Below the pieces are notes generated by a model, which saw nothing but the letters and a program-made list of their open reading frames with translations, was not told the origin of the DNA and searched no databases. The position numbers and the translations under genes are program-made. Shown piece by piece: positions 1 to 8,651 of a stretch of 64,000 nucleotides of DNA (position 1 is the first letter of the stretch; every line of letters starts with the position of its first letter). Location of the stretch: positions 62,001 to 126,000 of the forward strand of contig NZ_LSRE01000034.1 of assembly GCF_001575205.1 (NCBI RefSeq), in the 5' to 3' direction. The stretch is from Tsukamurella pseudospumae. GTDB lineage: Bacteria > Actinomycetota > Actinomycetes > Mycobacteriales > Mycobacteriaceae.

Positions 1-2
1 CC

Positions 3-77
3 GCCGTCGACCATGGGTCGCTGCGGTCGAGTCCCCAGGTCGCGGGGTGGGTGATCGGGCGGCTGGCCGCGCCGTGA
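3..77 (+). CDS. 3' end of an unidentified gene (partial)
   Basis: The third forward frame is open from the window edge to a TGA at 75-77 and reads as 24 residues ending in VAGWVIGRLAAP. An amphipathic closing helix of this kind is common at the C-terminus of alpha/beta hydrolases, and a dienelactone-hydrolase-like gene precedes thyA in some mycobacteria. That identity is a guess from context only. The other two frames are also open for part of this stretch, so even the frame is uncertain. Confidence 0.3.
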   Translation, partial: AVDHGSLRSSPQVAGWVIGRLAAP

Positions 78-100
78 ACGAACGTGTCAGGGGTCGCCTC

Positions 101-106
101 TAGACT
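101..106 (+). promoter_or_regulatory. -10 box of leaderless thyA-dfrA promoter
   Basis: TAGACT matches the actinobacterial -10 TANNNT and lies exactly 6 bases before the GTG at 113. Transcription would then begin at or next to the start codon, giving a leaderless mRNA. No Shine-Dalgarno sequence is visible before this GTG, which supports the reading and also fixes the start. Confidence 0.6.
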
Positions 107-112
107 GACGTT

Positions 113-910
113 GTGATCGCGACGCCCTATGAAGACCTGCTCCGCGACGTGATGGAGAACGGCACGCACCGCCCGGACCGCACCGGCACCGGGACGCGCA
201 GCGTGTTCGGTCGCCAGCTCCGGTACGACCTGTCGCAGGGTTTCCCGCTCATCACCACCAAGCGGGTGCACATGAAGTCCATCGCGTACGAGCTGCTGTG
301 GTTCCTGCGCGGCGATTCGAACGTGCAGTGGCTCCAGGACAACGGCGTCACCATCTGGGACGAGTGGGCCTCGCCGGAGGGCGAACTCGGCCCCGTCTAC
401 GGCGTGCAGTGGCGCAGCTGGCCCACGCCGGACGGCCGCCACATCGACCAGATCAGCACCGCGATCGAGACGCTCCGTACCAACCCGTCCAGCCGGCGCA
501 ACATCGTCTCCGCGTGGAACGTCGCGGAGATCGAGAACATGGCGCTGCCACCGTGCCACGCGTTCTTCCAGTTCTACGCGGCCGACGGGAAGCTCAGCTG
601 CCAGCTCTACCAGCGCAGCGCCGACCTGTTCCTCGGCGTGCCCTTCAACATCGCCAGCTACGCGCTGCTCACCCACATGGTCGCCGCGCAGGTCGGCCTC
701 GAGCCGGGTGACTTCGTCTGGACCGGTGGTGACTGCCACATCTACGACAACCACGTCGAGCAGGTCACCGAGCAGCTGAGCCGCGACCCGTACCCGTACC
801 CGCGGCTCGAACTCGCCGAGCGGCCCAGCATCTTCGACTACGAGTACGGCGACATCACCGTCCACGACTACGTGCACCACCCCGCCATCAAAGCCCCGGT
901 GGCCGTGTAG
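113..910 (+). CDS. thyA: thymidylate synthase ThyA
   Basis: Converts dUMP and 5,10-methylene-tetrahydrofolate to dTMP and dihydrofolate in the cytoplasm. The 265-residue product has the usual ThyA length. The N-terminal arginine region ([11 protein letters not shown]) that binds phosphate, the ALPPCHAF motif with catalytic Cys148, and the [20 protein letters not shown] nucleotide/folate-binding block are all present, followed by a [11 protein letters not shown] segment. The GTG start is chosen because it sits 6 bases after a TAGACT box. dfrA starts at the base after its stop codon, so the enzyme that makes dihydrofolate is coupled to the one that reduces it, as in mycobacteria. Confidence 0.97.
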   Translation: MIATPYEDLLRDVMENGTHRPDRTGTGTRSVFGRQLRYDLSQGFPLITTKRVHMKSIAYELLWFLRGDSNVQWLQDNGVTIWDEWASPEGELGPVYGVQWRSWPTPDGRHIDQISTAIETLRTNPSSRRNIVSAWNVAEIENMALPPCHAFFQFYAADGKLSCQLYQRSADLFLGVPFNIASYALLTHMVAAQVGLEPGDFVWTGGDCHIYDNHVEQVTEQLSRDPYPYPRLELAERPSIFDYEYGDITVHDYVHHPAIKAPVAV

Positions 911-1381
911 ATGATCGGCCTCATCTGGGCACAGGCACGCGGGGGAGTGATCGGCGCGGACGGCGGGATCCCGTGGCACATCCCGGAGGACATGAAGTTC
1001 TTCCGCGAGACCACCGCGGGCGCCACGGTCCTCATGGGGCGCCGCACGTGGGACTCGCTCCCGCCGCGGTTCCGGCCCCTCCCGGGCCGCACCAACATCG
1101 TCGTCACTCGGGACCGGTCCTGGCAGGCCGACGGTGCGGTGGTCCAGCACGATCTCACCCTCCCGGACGGCGACGTGTGGGTCATCGGCGGCGGCGAGAT
1201 CTACACCGCCGCACTGCCTCTCGCTGACGTCCTGGCCGTCACCGAGGTCGACGCCGCGATCGAGGGTGACACGACGGCACCGTCGGTCCCGGAGGGATTC
1301 GCGCTCGACGACGAGCCGGGGTGGAGCGAGTCATCGTCGGGACTGCGCTACCGGCACCTGACCTACCGGCGCAACCACTAG
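911..1381 (+). CDS. dfrA: dihydrofolate reductase
   Basis: Reduces dihydrofolate to tetrahydrofolate with NADPH and is the trimethoprim target. At 156 residues it is a normal single-domain DHFR. The N-terminal MIGLIWAQARGGVIG with GGIPWHIPEDMKFF gives the substrate loop and acidic residue, GRRTWDSLP and RTNIVVTRD give the NADPH site, and VIGGGEIYTAALP is the Rossmann-type glycine motif. Its ATG follows the thyA stop with no gap, so translation is probably coupled, and no separate promoter is seen. Confidence 0.96.
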   Translation: MIGLIWAQARGGVIGADGGIPWHIPEDMKFFRETTAGATVLMGRRTWDSLPPRFRPLPGRTNIVVTRDRSWQADGAVVQHDLTLPDGDVWVIGGGEIYTAALPLADVLAVTEVDAAIEGDTTAPSVPEGFALDDEPGWSESSSGLRYRHLTYRRNH

Positions 1382-1388
1382 CCAATAG

Positions 1389-2318
<930 letters not shown>

Positions 2319-2321
2319 ACA

Positions 2322-4280
2322 ATGACCGACGGTGCAGCAGGTGGAGCCCGACGGGGCCGTAAGGCCACCCGACAGGCGGGTCCGCCTGCCGAGCCCAAGC
2401 CGGTGATCGCCACCTCGGCGGCGCGCGTCGTCGTCGAGGACAAGGCCCCGGCAGCGAAGGCCCCGGCGGCTCAGGCCTCCGAGGCGACGGCGGCGAAAGC
2501 TCCCGCGCAGCAGCCGCAGAAGGCTGCGGCGAAGGGCGGCGGTGGTCGCCGCGGTGGCGGGCGGCGCGGCAACGACCGGCAGAAGGCACCGTCGGCGCCC
2601 GTCGAACGGTTGGGCGCCCCGCCCAAGCTGCCCAAGGGCGGCATGCGGATCGTCGCGCTCGGCGGCATCAAGGAGATCGGTCGCAACATGACCGTCTTCG
2701 AGTACGACGGCAAGCTGCTCATCGTCGACTGCGGCGTGCTCTTCCCCGAGGACCAGCAGCCCGGCGTCGACCTGATCCTCCCGGATTTCCGGTACATCGA
2801 GGACCGGATCAAGGACGTCGAGGCGATCGTCCTCACGCACGGCCACGAGGACCACATCGGCGCCGTCCCGTTCCTGCTGCGTCTGCGGCCCGACATCCCC
2901 GTGGTGGGCGCGAAGTTCACGCTGGCGCTGGTCAAGGCCAAGTGCGACGAGCACCGCCTGCGGCCGAAGCTCGTCGAGGTCCGCGAGGGCGAGTCGACGA
3001 GCCACGGCCCCTTCGAGTGCGAGTACTTCGCGGTCAACCACTCGATCCCCGACGCGATCGCCGTCGCGATCCACGCCGGCGGTCAGGTGGCGCTGCACAC
3101 CGGCGACATCAAGCTCGACCAGCTGCCGCTCGACGGCCGCCTCACCGACCTCGCGGGCTTCTCGCGGCTCGGCGACGCCGGCGTGGACCTGTTCCTCGTC
3201 GACTCGACCAACGCCGAGGTGCCGGGCTTCGTGACCCCCGAGCGGGAGATCGGCCCCGTTCTCGACAACGTGATCGGTCGCGCCAAGGGCCGCGTGATCG
3301 TGGCGTCCTTCGCCTCGCACGTGCACCGCATCCAGCAGATCGCCGAGGTCGCCGTCGCGCACAACCGGCGGATCGCGTTCGTCGGCCGCTCGATGGTCCG
3401 GAACATGGCGCTCGCGCAGGAGCTCGGCTACATGCACCTGCCGGAGGGCGTCGAGGTGGACCTCGACACCGCCGCCTCGCTGCCCGACGACCGCGTCGTG
3501 CTGATCTCCACCGGCTCGCAGGGCGAGCCGCTGGCCGCGCTGTCGCGGATGGCCCGCAGCGAGCACCGCAACATCACCATCTCGCCGAACGACCTGATCG
3601 TGCTGGCCAGCTCGCTCATCCCGGGCAACGAGAACTCCGTGTTCGCCGTGGTCAACGGGCTGTCGAAGCTGGGTGCCAAGGTGATCACCCAGCAGAACGC
3701 CAAGGTCCACGTGTCCGGCCACGCCAGCGCCGGTGAGCTGCTGTACCTGTACAACGCGGTGCGCCCGCGCAACGCCATGCCGGTGCACGGCGAGTGGAGG
3801 CATCTGCGCGCCAACGCCGCCCTGGCCGAGGCCACGGGTGTGCCGAAGGACCGCATCATGCTCGCCGAGGACGGCGTCGTGGTGGACCTCGTGAACGGCG
3901 TCGCCAAGATCGTCGGGCAGGTGCCCGTCGGCCATGTGTACGTGGACGGCAACTCGGTGGGCGACGTGGGCGAGTCCACCCTGTCCGACCGGCTGGTTCT
4001 CGGCGAGGGCGGCTTCATCTCGATCAGCGTCGCCATCGACAAGGAGGGCAACGCCGTCAGCAAGCCCGAGGTGTCGGGCCGCGGCTTCTCCGACGATCCG
4101 ACCGCGCTCAAGGAGGCGGAGCAGCTCGTCGAGGACGTGCTCGCCGACCTGGCCGCCGAGGGCGTCAAGGAGGCCCACCGCATCGCCCAGGGCGTTCGAC
4201 GGGCCGTGGGTCGCTGGGTCGACAAGGCCTACCGTCGCCGGCCGATGATCGTGCCGACCGTGATGGTGGTGGGGGAGTAG
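2322..4280 (+). CDS. rnj: ribonuclease J
   Basis: A metallo-beta-lactamase/beta-CASP RNase with 5'-3' exo- and endonuclease activity that matures and degrades RNA. The 652 residues comprise a low-complexity Ala/Lys/Gly-rich extension of about 95 residues (with an RRGGGRRGN patch likely to bind RNA), then the catalytic core beginning near MRIVALGGIKEIGRNM. The zinc-binding motif HGHEDHIGA starts at His173, and HTGDIK and VHVSGHAS supply further metal ligands. The C-terminal domain ends in VPTVMVVGE. Basic N-terminal extensions are usual for actinobacterial RNase J. It is coupled to dapA and ends just before a symmetric terminator. Confidence 0.95.
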   Translation: MTDGAAGGARRGRKATRQAGPPAEPKPVIATSAARVVVEDKAPAAKAPAAQASEATAAKAPAQQPQKAAAKGGGGRRGGGRRGNDRQKAPSAPVERLGAPPKLPKGGMRIVALGGIKEIGRNMTVFEYDGKLLIVDCGVLFPEDQQPGVDLILPDFRYIEDRIKDVEAIVLTHGHEDHIGAVPFLLRLRPDIPVVGAKFTLALVKAKCDEHRLRPKLVEVREGESTSHGPFECEYFAVNHSIPDAIAVAIHAGGQVALHTGDIKLDQLPLDGRLTDLAGFSRLGDAGVDLFLVDSTNAEVPGFVTPEREIGPVLDNVIGRAKGRVIVASFASHVHRIQQIAEVAVAHNRRIAFVGRSMVRNMALAQELGYMHLPEGVEVDLDTAASLPDDRVVLISTGSQGEPLAALSRMARSEHRNITISPNDLIVLASSLIPGNENSVFAVVNGLSKLGAKVITQQNAKVHVSGHASAGELLYLYNAVRPRNAMPVHGEWRHLRANAALAEATGVPKDRIMLAEDGVVVDLVNGVAKIVGQVPVGHVYVDGNSVGDVGESTLSDRLVLGEGGFISISVAIDKEGNAVSKPEVSGRGFSDDPTALKEAEQLVEDVLADLAAEGVKEAHRIAQGVRRAVGRWVDKAYRRRPMIVPTVMVVGE

Positions 4281-4281
4281 C

Positions 4282-4350
4282 GAACATCTTCTTCAAGCGT
4301 TCTGCGAGGTTTCTTCCGGGAGATCTCGCAGAACGCTTCGAATGATGTTC
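4282..4350. terminator. bidirectional terminator between rnj and the paralog array
   Basis: A perfect 14-bp stem (AAGCGTTCTGCGAG at 4295-4308 with its complement at 4325-4338) sits inside a second, outer pairing of GAACATC (4282-4288) with GATGTTC (4344-4350). The loop is about 16 bases. It lies between the rnj stop at 4280 and the stop of the opposing gene at 4351, so it can serve both transcripts. There is no long T-tract, which is normal for actinobacteria. Confidence 0.75.
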
Positions 4351-4959
4351 CTACGCCGCAGCTTCGACCTTCGCGATCTGAGCGCGGAACACCTTCCAGA
4401 AGTCGCCGGGGTCGACGGTGTCGGCCGGGGCGTCCGCTTCGTCGGCCCACAGTGCGCGATTCATCAAGAACACGTCGACCGATCGACCGTCGATGTCGAC
4501 GAATCCGTGCATCGCGGCGAGTCGGCCGTTCCCGGTGCGGTATTCGAGTACCGATGGCGGATTCGCGAGCATGTCCTCGGGCGTCGGCGCCAGCGCAGCC
4601 TTCCCGTCGCACGCCAGCTCGACGTTCGTGTTCTGCATCGCGAGCCGGACGTTGATCACCTCGGCGCGGATCCAGATGTTCTGCTTCATGGCGGACGATG
4701 ATGCGACTGCCGCACCGTCGCGCGAACGCTCGCGGTTCCTGGACGCGGTATGGCAGGGCTCCGCGGTTCCGCCCGTCACGGTGGTGCCGTACTGACTCTC
4801 GTTCGATCTGAACGCGGTGATCCCGGTCGGTAGGTCGGATTCGACGAGCGCGAGTCCGTGGAGCGGGTGCGGTGGCGGCCCGGAGGGCCGATCGCAGCCG
4901 GCAGCGGCCAGCACGACGATCGTGATCACCGCTGCGGAAGCGAACCGCCGGCAGGTCAC
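4351..4959 (-). CDS. predicted lipoprotein, divergent member of the two-Cys paralog array
   Basis: Last gene of the six-gene minus-strand array, and I do not recognise a named family. The 202-residue product starts MTCRRFASAAVIT and has a lipobox LAAAGC near residues 18-22, so it should be membrane-anchored where its five relatives appear secreted. It keeps the shared two cysteines (EPCHTAS and LACDGK), the V-D-I-D-G-x-S-V strand, and the closing FWKVFRAQIAKVE. The GTG start at 4959 overlaps the stop of the upstream gene as GTGA, which implies translational coupling. It ends one base from a bidirectional terminator. Function unknown. Confidence 0.85.
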   Translation of the reverse strand: MTCRRFASAAVITIVVLAAAGCDRPSGPPPHPLHGLALVESDLPTGITAFRSNESQYGTTVTGGTAEPCHTASRNRERSRDGAAVASSSAMKQNIWIRAEVINVRLAMQNTNVELACDGKAALAPTPEDMLANPPSVLEYRTGNGRLAAMHGFVDIDGRSVDVFLMNRALWADEADAPADTVDPGDFWKVFRAQIAKVEAAA

Positions 4960-5531
4960 GGTTGTCTCTCCACCTTGGCGACCTGAGCGCGGAACACCTG
5001 CCAGAACGTATCGAGGCTCAGTGGCCTGTCATCCGGCGACGAGGCGATCACCCCCACTGTCGCACCGCGGACATCGGCCATGCCGGTGATTCGGTGGGTG
5101 TTCACCCGCAGGAGAACCGGGTCGAGTCGTACCAGGTCGGCCGGGACCGGAAGCCTCGTGGCGTTGGCCGTCTCACCGCACGCCGAGTCCTGAGCGGTGA
5201 ACTTCGCTGTCGCGGCGCGGCCGACCACGCTCGCGTAGAAGTGCGTGTCCCCGTGCCACGCCTCCGCCTCCACCGCGGGCACACCGGCAAGTGACGTCTG
5301 CAGCGCATGGGACGCCGTCTCGCACTGCGAGGACGTGTTGGGAGCGGGCCCCGTCGGGGCGGGCAATGCTGCGATCGGGAAGACCATGTAGTCCTTGCTC
5401 CCGGAGGGGAGCTCCGCCGCGGTGAGTACGGCGCGCGCCGGGACGACGGGCGCGGCGTACGCGGTCGCCGGGAAGATCGAAGCGATCGCCGCGCCGATCA
5501 CTACGGTTGCCAGGGCTCGACGAGCGGTCAT
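4956..5531 (-). CDS. secreted two-Cys protein, paralog array
   Basis: A 191-residue protein with a signal peptide (MTARRALATVVIGAAIAS... cleaving near AYAAPV), then the family start P-A-R-A-V-L-T-A-A-E-L-P-S-G. It has two cysteines (SSQCETAS and DSACGETA) placed as in the paralogs, which probably form a disulfide outside the membrane. A DVRGATVGV strand follows, and the C-terminal signature is FWQVFRAQVAKVERQP. The ATG start overlaps the preceding stop as ATGA. No enzyme motif is visible. It could be a small extracellular sensor or binding domain, but that is only inference. Confidence 0.85.
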   Translation of the reverse strand: MTARRALATVVIGAAIASIFPATAYAAPVVPARAVLTAAELPSGSKDYMVFPIAALPAPTGPAPNTSSQCETASHALQTSLAGVPAVEAEAWHGDTHFYASVVGRAATAKFTAQDSACGETANATRLPVPADLVRLDPVLLRVNTHRITGMADVRGATVGVIASSPDDRPLSLDTFWQVFRAQVAKVERQP

Positions 5532-6112
5532 CGCTGCCTCTCGATCTTGGCGATCTGGGTGCGGAACAGTCGCCAGAAGGTGTCGTAGTCAGGGGGATTC
5601 GGGCTCGCGTCCACCACCACCTGGACGGTGACCCCACGGACCTCGGCCCAGCCGTTCAGCTCCTTGCCATGTGACGCGGCGCCGGCGATCAGTCGGTATC
5701 GGGTGAACTCCGCGGGGGTGCCGACCAGCACCGGCACGTCGGCTTCCGGTGTCGTCCGGCACGCGTCCATCACCGCGCGGATGGGAGTCACCAGAGCACG
5801 GTCCGTCAGTTCCACCGATGCGTAGGTCTTCCCCTGGAACGACGTTGCCTCCGTGGATCGCGATCCCGCGGCGGCGCTCATCATCCGCACGCCGGCGAGT
5901 TCGCAGCCGTCGCTGGTGAGGCCCGATGCCTTGGTCGGCGCACGATTGACTGTGTGCGTGACCCGGTACGACGCGTCGTTGCCGATGGGGAACTCGGCCG
6001 CGGACAGGATCGCTCGGGCCGGATCGACCGGGGCCGCGACACTCAGTGCGGGGACGGCACTGGCCATCAGTAGTGCGAGCGCGCCTGCGGCGGCGAACCG
6101 TCGGGCGATCAC
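5528..6112 (-). CDS. secreted two-Cys protein, paralog array
   Basis: A 194-residue paralog. The signal peptide MIARRFAAAGALALLMAS leads to a predicted cleavage near LSVAAPV, after which the mature protein begins with the shared P-A-R-A-I-L-S-A-A-E-F-P motif. Conserved cysteines are in SDGCELAG and MDACRTT, the VRG strand is WAEVRGVTVQVVVD, and the C-terminus is FWRLFRTQIAKIERQR. The start is the GTG at 6112, because it gives a full signal peptide and overlaps the upstream stop as GTGA; a longer in-frame reading to 6343 would run through the next gene. Function unknown. Confidence 0.85.
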   Translation of the reverse strand: MIARRFAAAGALALLMASAVPALSVAAPVDPARAILSAAEFPIGNDASYRVTHTVNRAPTKASGLTSDGCELAGVRMMSAAAGSRSTEATSFQGKTYASVELTDRALVTPIRAVMDACRTTPEADVPVLVGTPAEFTRYRLIAGAASHGKELNGWAEVRGVTVQVVVDASPNPPDYDTFWRLFRTQIAKIERQR

Positions 6113-6684
6113 GGCTGCCGCTCCACCTTGGCGACCTGAGCCCGCAAGACCTGCCAGAAGATCGAGGAGTCGACCGAGCGATCCATGTTCACGACATAGA
6201 CGGTGACGCTCACGCCGCGGAGGTCGATCGTCGCCTGCAGCAGTCTGCCGTCTCGAGTGCGAGTGATGAACGGTGCGAGGCGGGCGAGGTCGGAAGGGGC
6301 TCCGACGGTCGCCTGGGGCACGACGCCGGGATCGGTGTTGCATGCGGTGATCACGTCGCGGGCGGTGCTGACGCCCGACCCTTCGGAGATACCCACGTGG
6401 ATCTCATCGGTGCCTCGTGTCGCCGACACCTCGACGGTCGTGCTCCCGGCGAGTGCGGTCTCGATCCGGTGCGCCATGCGATCACACGGGGTATCGCGAG
6501 CGGGCTTCGTCGGCGGCTGTGCGACTTTCGTCGACAGTGTGTAGCCCGAACTGCCCGCCGGTAGTTCACCGGCGGACACGATCGCGGCTCGCGGTTGTAC
6601 GGGAGCGGCGTTCGCGACGCCCGGGAGCACCGTGGCGGCGCCCAGAGCGAGTGCGCCTGCGGCGGCGGACCGTCGGGTGATCAC
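6109..6684 (-). CDS. secreted two-Cys protein, paralog array
   Basis: A 191-residue paralog with the signal peptide MITRRSAAAGALALGAATV, whose first residues closely match those of the next gene, as expected after a recent duplication. The mature protein carries cysteines in DTPCDRMA and ITACNTD, a TIDLRGVSVTVYVV strand, and ends FWQVLRAQVAKVERQP. The GTG start at 6684 overlaps the previous stop as GTGA. It has the same gene organisation and presumably the same role as its neighbours, but no known family was recognised. Confidence 0.85.
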   Translation of the reverse strand: MITRRSAAAGALALGAATVLPGVANAAPVQPRAAIVSAGELPAGSSGYTLSTKVAQPPTKPARDTPCDRMAHRIETALAGSTTVEVSATRGTDEIHVGISEGSGVSTARDVITACNTDPGVVPQATVGAPSDLARLAPFITRTRDGRLLQATIDLRGVSVTVYVVNMDRSVDSSIFWQVLRAQVAKVERQP

Positions 6685-7262
6685 GGCTGCCGCTCGACCT
6701 TGGCGACCTGAGTACGGACGAGCTGCCAGAACACGGCCGCGTCGGCGGGTGCTGTCGATGTGCCTTCGACCTGGACGCCGACGGACGCGCCGCGGACCTC
6801 GACGACGGCGATCAGAGTCCGGTTGTCGCCGGTGCTGACCGTGAAGCCCTGGTGGCGGCTCAGGTCGGCCGGAAGTGGCTTCACGATCGCGCGGGTGCCG
6901 TAGCGCAGCTTCGCAGAACACGTCGTGATCACATCACGCATCACGGTGGCCATCGGACGCTCGATGACACTCGTCTCCAGGTCGAGTGCACCGCGGCGGG
7001 CCTTGGCGTCGGTGCTGTGGGCACCTGCGAGGGCCTTGTCGACGCGGTGTTCCGCAGCCCCGCACGCGGTGTCGGAGATCAGCTCTCCGGCCGGCTCACC
7101 GACCTCGGACCGGACGGAGTAGCCGGTCGTTCCCGCCGGGAACTCGTGTGCGGCCAGAACGGCGCGTGCCGGAACCACCGGCGCCGCCTGCGCGATCGCG
7201 GGGAGGCCCGCGAAGGCGAGGAGGGTCACCGTCGAACCCACCAGAACGTGCCGGGCGCGCAT
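6681..7262 (-). CDS. secreted two-Cys protein, paralog array
   Basis: A 193-residue paralog. The signal peptide MRARHVLVGSTVTLLAFAG has cleavage near AQAAPV, and the mature protein starts with P-A-R-A-V-L-A-A-H-E-F-P-A-G-T. Cysteines lie in DTACGAAE and ITTCSAK, the central strand is VVEVRGASVGVQVE, and the end is FWQLVRTQVAKVERQP. The ATG at 7262 shares one base with the TGA of the upstream gene (TGATG arrangement), so ribosomes finishing that gene can restart here. Confidence 0.85.
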   Translation of the reverse strand: MRARHVLVGSTVTLLAFAGLPAIAQAAPVVPARAVLAAHEFPAGTTGYSVRSEVGEPAGELISDTACGAAEHRVDKALAGAHSTDAKARRGALDLETSVIERPMATVMRDVITTCSAKLRYGTRAIVKPLPADLSRHQGFTVSTGDNRTLIAVVEVRGASVGVQVEGTSTAPADAAVFWQLVRTQVAKVERQP

Positions 7263-7864
7263 CACCGGGCCGCCTGCACCTTCTGGATCTGCGCGCGGAA
7301 CACCTGCCAGAACTTGGCGGCGTTGGCGGGGGTGTCGGACAGGCCGCGGACGAGGACGTTGACGGTGTGGCCGTTGACATCGGCCGCGCCCTCGATGGTG
7401 GAGTCGGTCTTGCCGCCGTAGGTGATCACCGCGGGGTTGTAGCGCGCGAGGTCGCCGGGGACGGCGAGCTCGGAGACCCGGCCGGAGCAGGCCTGCGCCA
7501 TCGAGCGCCACAGGCCGCCCTGCATCGGGGAGATGACGATGCTGACCATCGAGGAGTATCCGTTGCGGGCGGCGGCGCCGGCGTTCTGTGCGGTCGTGGT
7601 CGCGGCGTTGAGCCGGTTCGCGGCGTCGACGCACGGCTGCGGAGCGCCCGCCTTGATGTTGATGGCGCCGCCGCGGAGTCGCCCGGCGCGGTAGTCGGTG
7701 GAGCCGGCCGGGAACTGCGCCTGCGTGAGCACCAGGGCGCTGTTGACCGGTGCGGCGGAGGCCACCGGTGCGGCGAGTGTCGCGCCCGCGGTGACAGTGG
7801 CGACGATCGCGGTCGCCGAGGCGAACCGCGTACGGATGGACGTCTGCGTGGTCTTCGCAATCAT
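7262..7864 (-). CDS. secreted two-Cys protein, first gene of the paralog array
   Basis: A 200-residue protein opening the array. It has a longer signal peptide (MIAKTTQTSIRTRFAS..., cleavage near VASAAPV), cysteines in PQPCVDAAN and AQACSGRV, an AADVNGHTVNVLVR strand, and the C-terminal FWQVFRAQIQKVQAAR. The ATG at 7864 lies 6 bases after TATACT on this strand and lacks an RBS, so the six-gene message is predicted to be leaderless. It is the most Ala/Asn-rich and least like its neighbours apart from the terminal lipoprotein. Confidence 0.85.
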   Translation of the reverse strand: MIAKTTQTSIRTRFASATAIVATVTAGATLAAPVASAAPVNSALVLTQAQFPAGSTDYRAGRLRGGAINIKAGAPQPCVDAANRLNAATTTAQNAGAAARNGYSSMVSIVISPMQGGLWRSMAQACSGRVSELAVPGDLARYNPAVITYGGKTDSTIEGAADVNGHTVNVLVRGLSDTPANAAKFWQVFRAQIQKVQAAR

Positions 7865-7870
7865 GCGCGA

Positions 7871-7876
7871 AGTATA
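7871..7876 (-). promoter_or_regulatory. -10 box (TATACT) for the six-gene array
   Basis: On the minus strand TATACT, a near-ideal -10 hexamer, ends 6 bases before the ATG of the first array gene. It is the only promoter candidate found for the array, because the inner genes overlap head to tail. It fires away from the leaderless promoter of the plus-strand gene at 7960. Confidence 0.65.
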
Positions 7877-7947
7877 CGACAGTGCATCTGAATTTCACTA
7901 CAGAACCCCGTGTCTTTCGGACGCGGTCGGGCCCCGTCGCGAGGCGA

Positions 7948-7953
7948 TAGGGT
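7948..7953 (+). promoter_or_regulatory. -10 box of leaderless gene at 7960
   Basis: TAGGGT followed by 6 bases and a GTG start codon; no Shine-Dalgarno is present. This fixes the start of the following gene. Confidence 0.5.
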
Positions 7954-7959
7954 GGCGAC

Positions 7960-8577
7960 GTGAAACCTGCTCGCATACAGCGCGCTGCACTCGTCGACGC
8001 GGCCCGCGCCGCCGGTCCCGACGCCCCCACGCTCTGCGGGGACTGGACGGTGCGCGAGCTGCTCGCCCACCTCGTCCTGCGCGAGGGGCGGCTCGACGCC
8101 GTCGCGGGGATCATGGTCCCGCCGCTCGCGGGCTACACGGAGCGGGTCCAGGCGGGCATCGCCGCCCGTCCGTTCGACGAGCTCCTCGCCTCGGTCGCAG
8201 GCGGACCTCCCCGGTTCTCGCCGTTCCGGCTCGTCGACGAGCAGGCGAACCTCGGCGAGTACTTCGTGCACGCCGAGGACATCCGCCGTGCGACGCCCGG
8301 CTGGACGCCGCGTGCCCTCGACGAGCGCGTCCAACGCGGTCTGACCTCGGTCGTCGCGCGGATGGCGCGGATGACGCTGCGCGGCGCGCCGCTGCGGATC
8401 AGCCTCACGACGGAGACCGGCACGGTCGCGACCGTCGGACGCGGACCCGAGGTCGCCGTGATCGGCGCGATCGGTGAGGTCGCCATGTGGGCCTTCGGGC
8501 GCGACGAGGCGCTCATCACGTTCGAGGGCGCCGACGCCGACATCGATCTGCTCGGTTCCGTCGTCCGGTCCATGTAG
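7960..8577 (+). CDS. TIGR03085-type DinB/maleylpyruvate-isomerase-like protein
   Basis: A 205-residue cytoplasmic protein of the actinobacterial DinB-like/mycothiol-dependent isomerase superfamily (TIGR03085-like). The N-terminal helix with LCGDWTVRELLAHLVLREGR carries the first metal-ligand histidine, and EYFVHAEDIRRATPGW carries the central H-x-E-D-x-R motif. The C-terminal half resembles an SCP-like fold with the ITFEGADADIDL segment. Relatives use a divalent metal and mycothiol, but the substrate of this branch is not known. It stands alone between the array and ftsK, with its own leaderless promoter. Confidence 0.75.
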   Translation: MKPARIQRAALVDAARAAGPDAPTLCGDWTVRELLAHLVLREGRLDAVAGIMVPPLAGYTERVQAGIAARPFDELLASVAGGPPRFSPFRLVDEQANLGEYFVHAEDIRRATPGWTPRALDERVQRGLTSVVARMARMTLRGAPLRISLTTETGTVATVGRGPEVAVIGAIGEVAMWAFGRDEALITFEGADADIDLLGSVVRSM

Positions 8578-8639
8578 CGACCCGCCGCTCTCGCTGCTGT
8601 TACATGTGTGGCACTTGATACGGGTGGGGTTAATGTCGA

Positions 8640-8645
8640 TAGACT
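8640..8645 (+). promoter_or_regulatory. -10 box of leaderless ftsK
   Basis: TAGACT, 6 bases before the ftsK ATG, with no RBS between. Confidence 0.55.
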
Positions 8646-8651
8646 GCCCCC

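Noticed and set aside
5528-6343. Longer version (271 codons) of the third array gene
   Set aside because: The extra upstream part overlaps the neighbouring paralog; the GTG at 6112 restores the signal peptide and the GTGA overlap seen elsewhere in the array.
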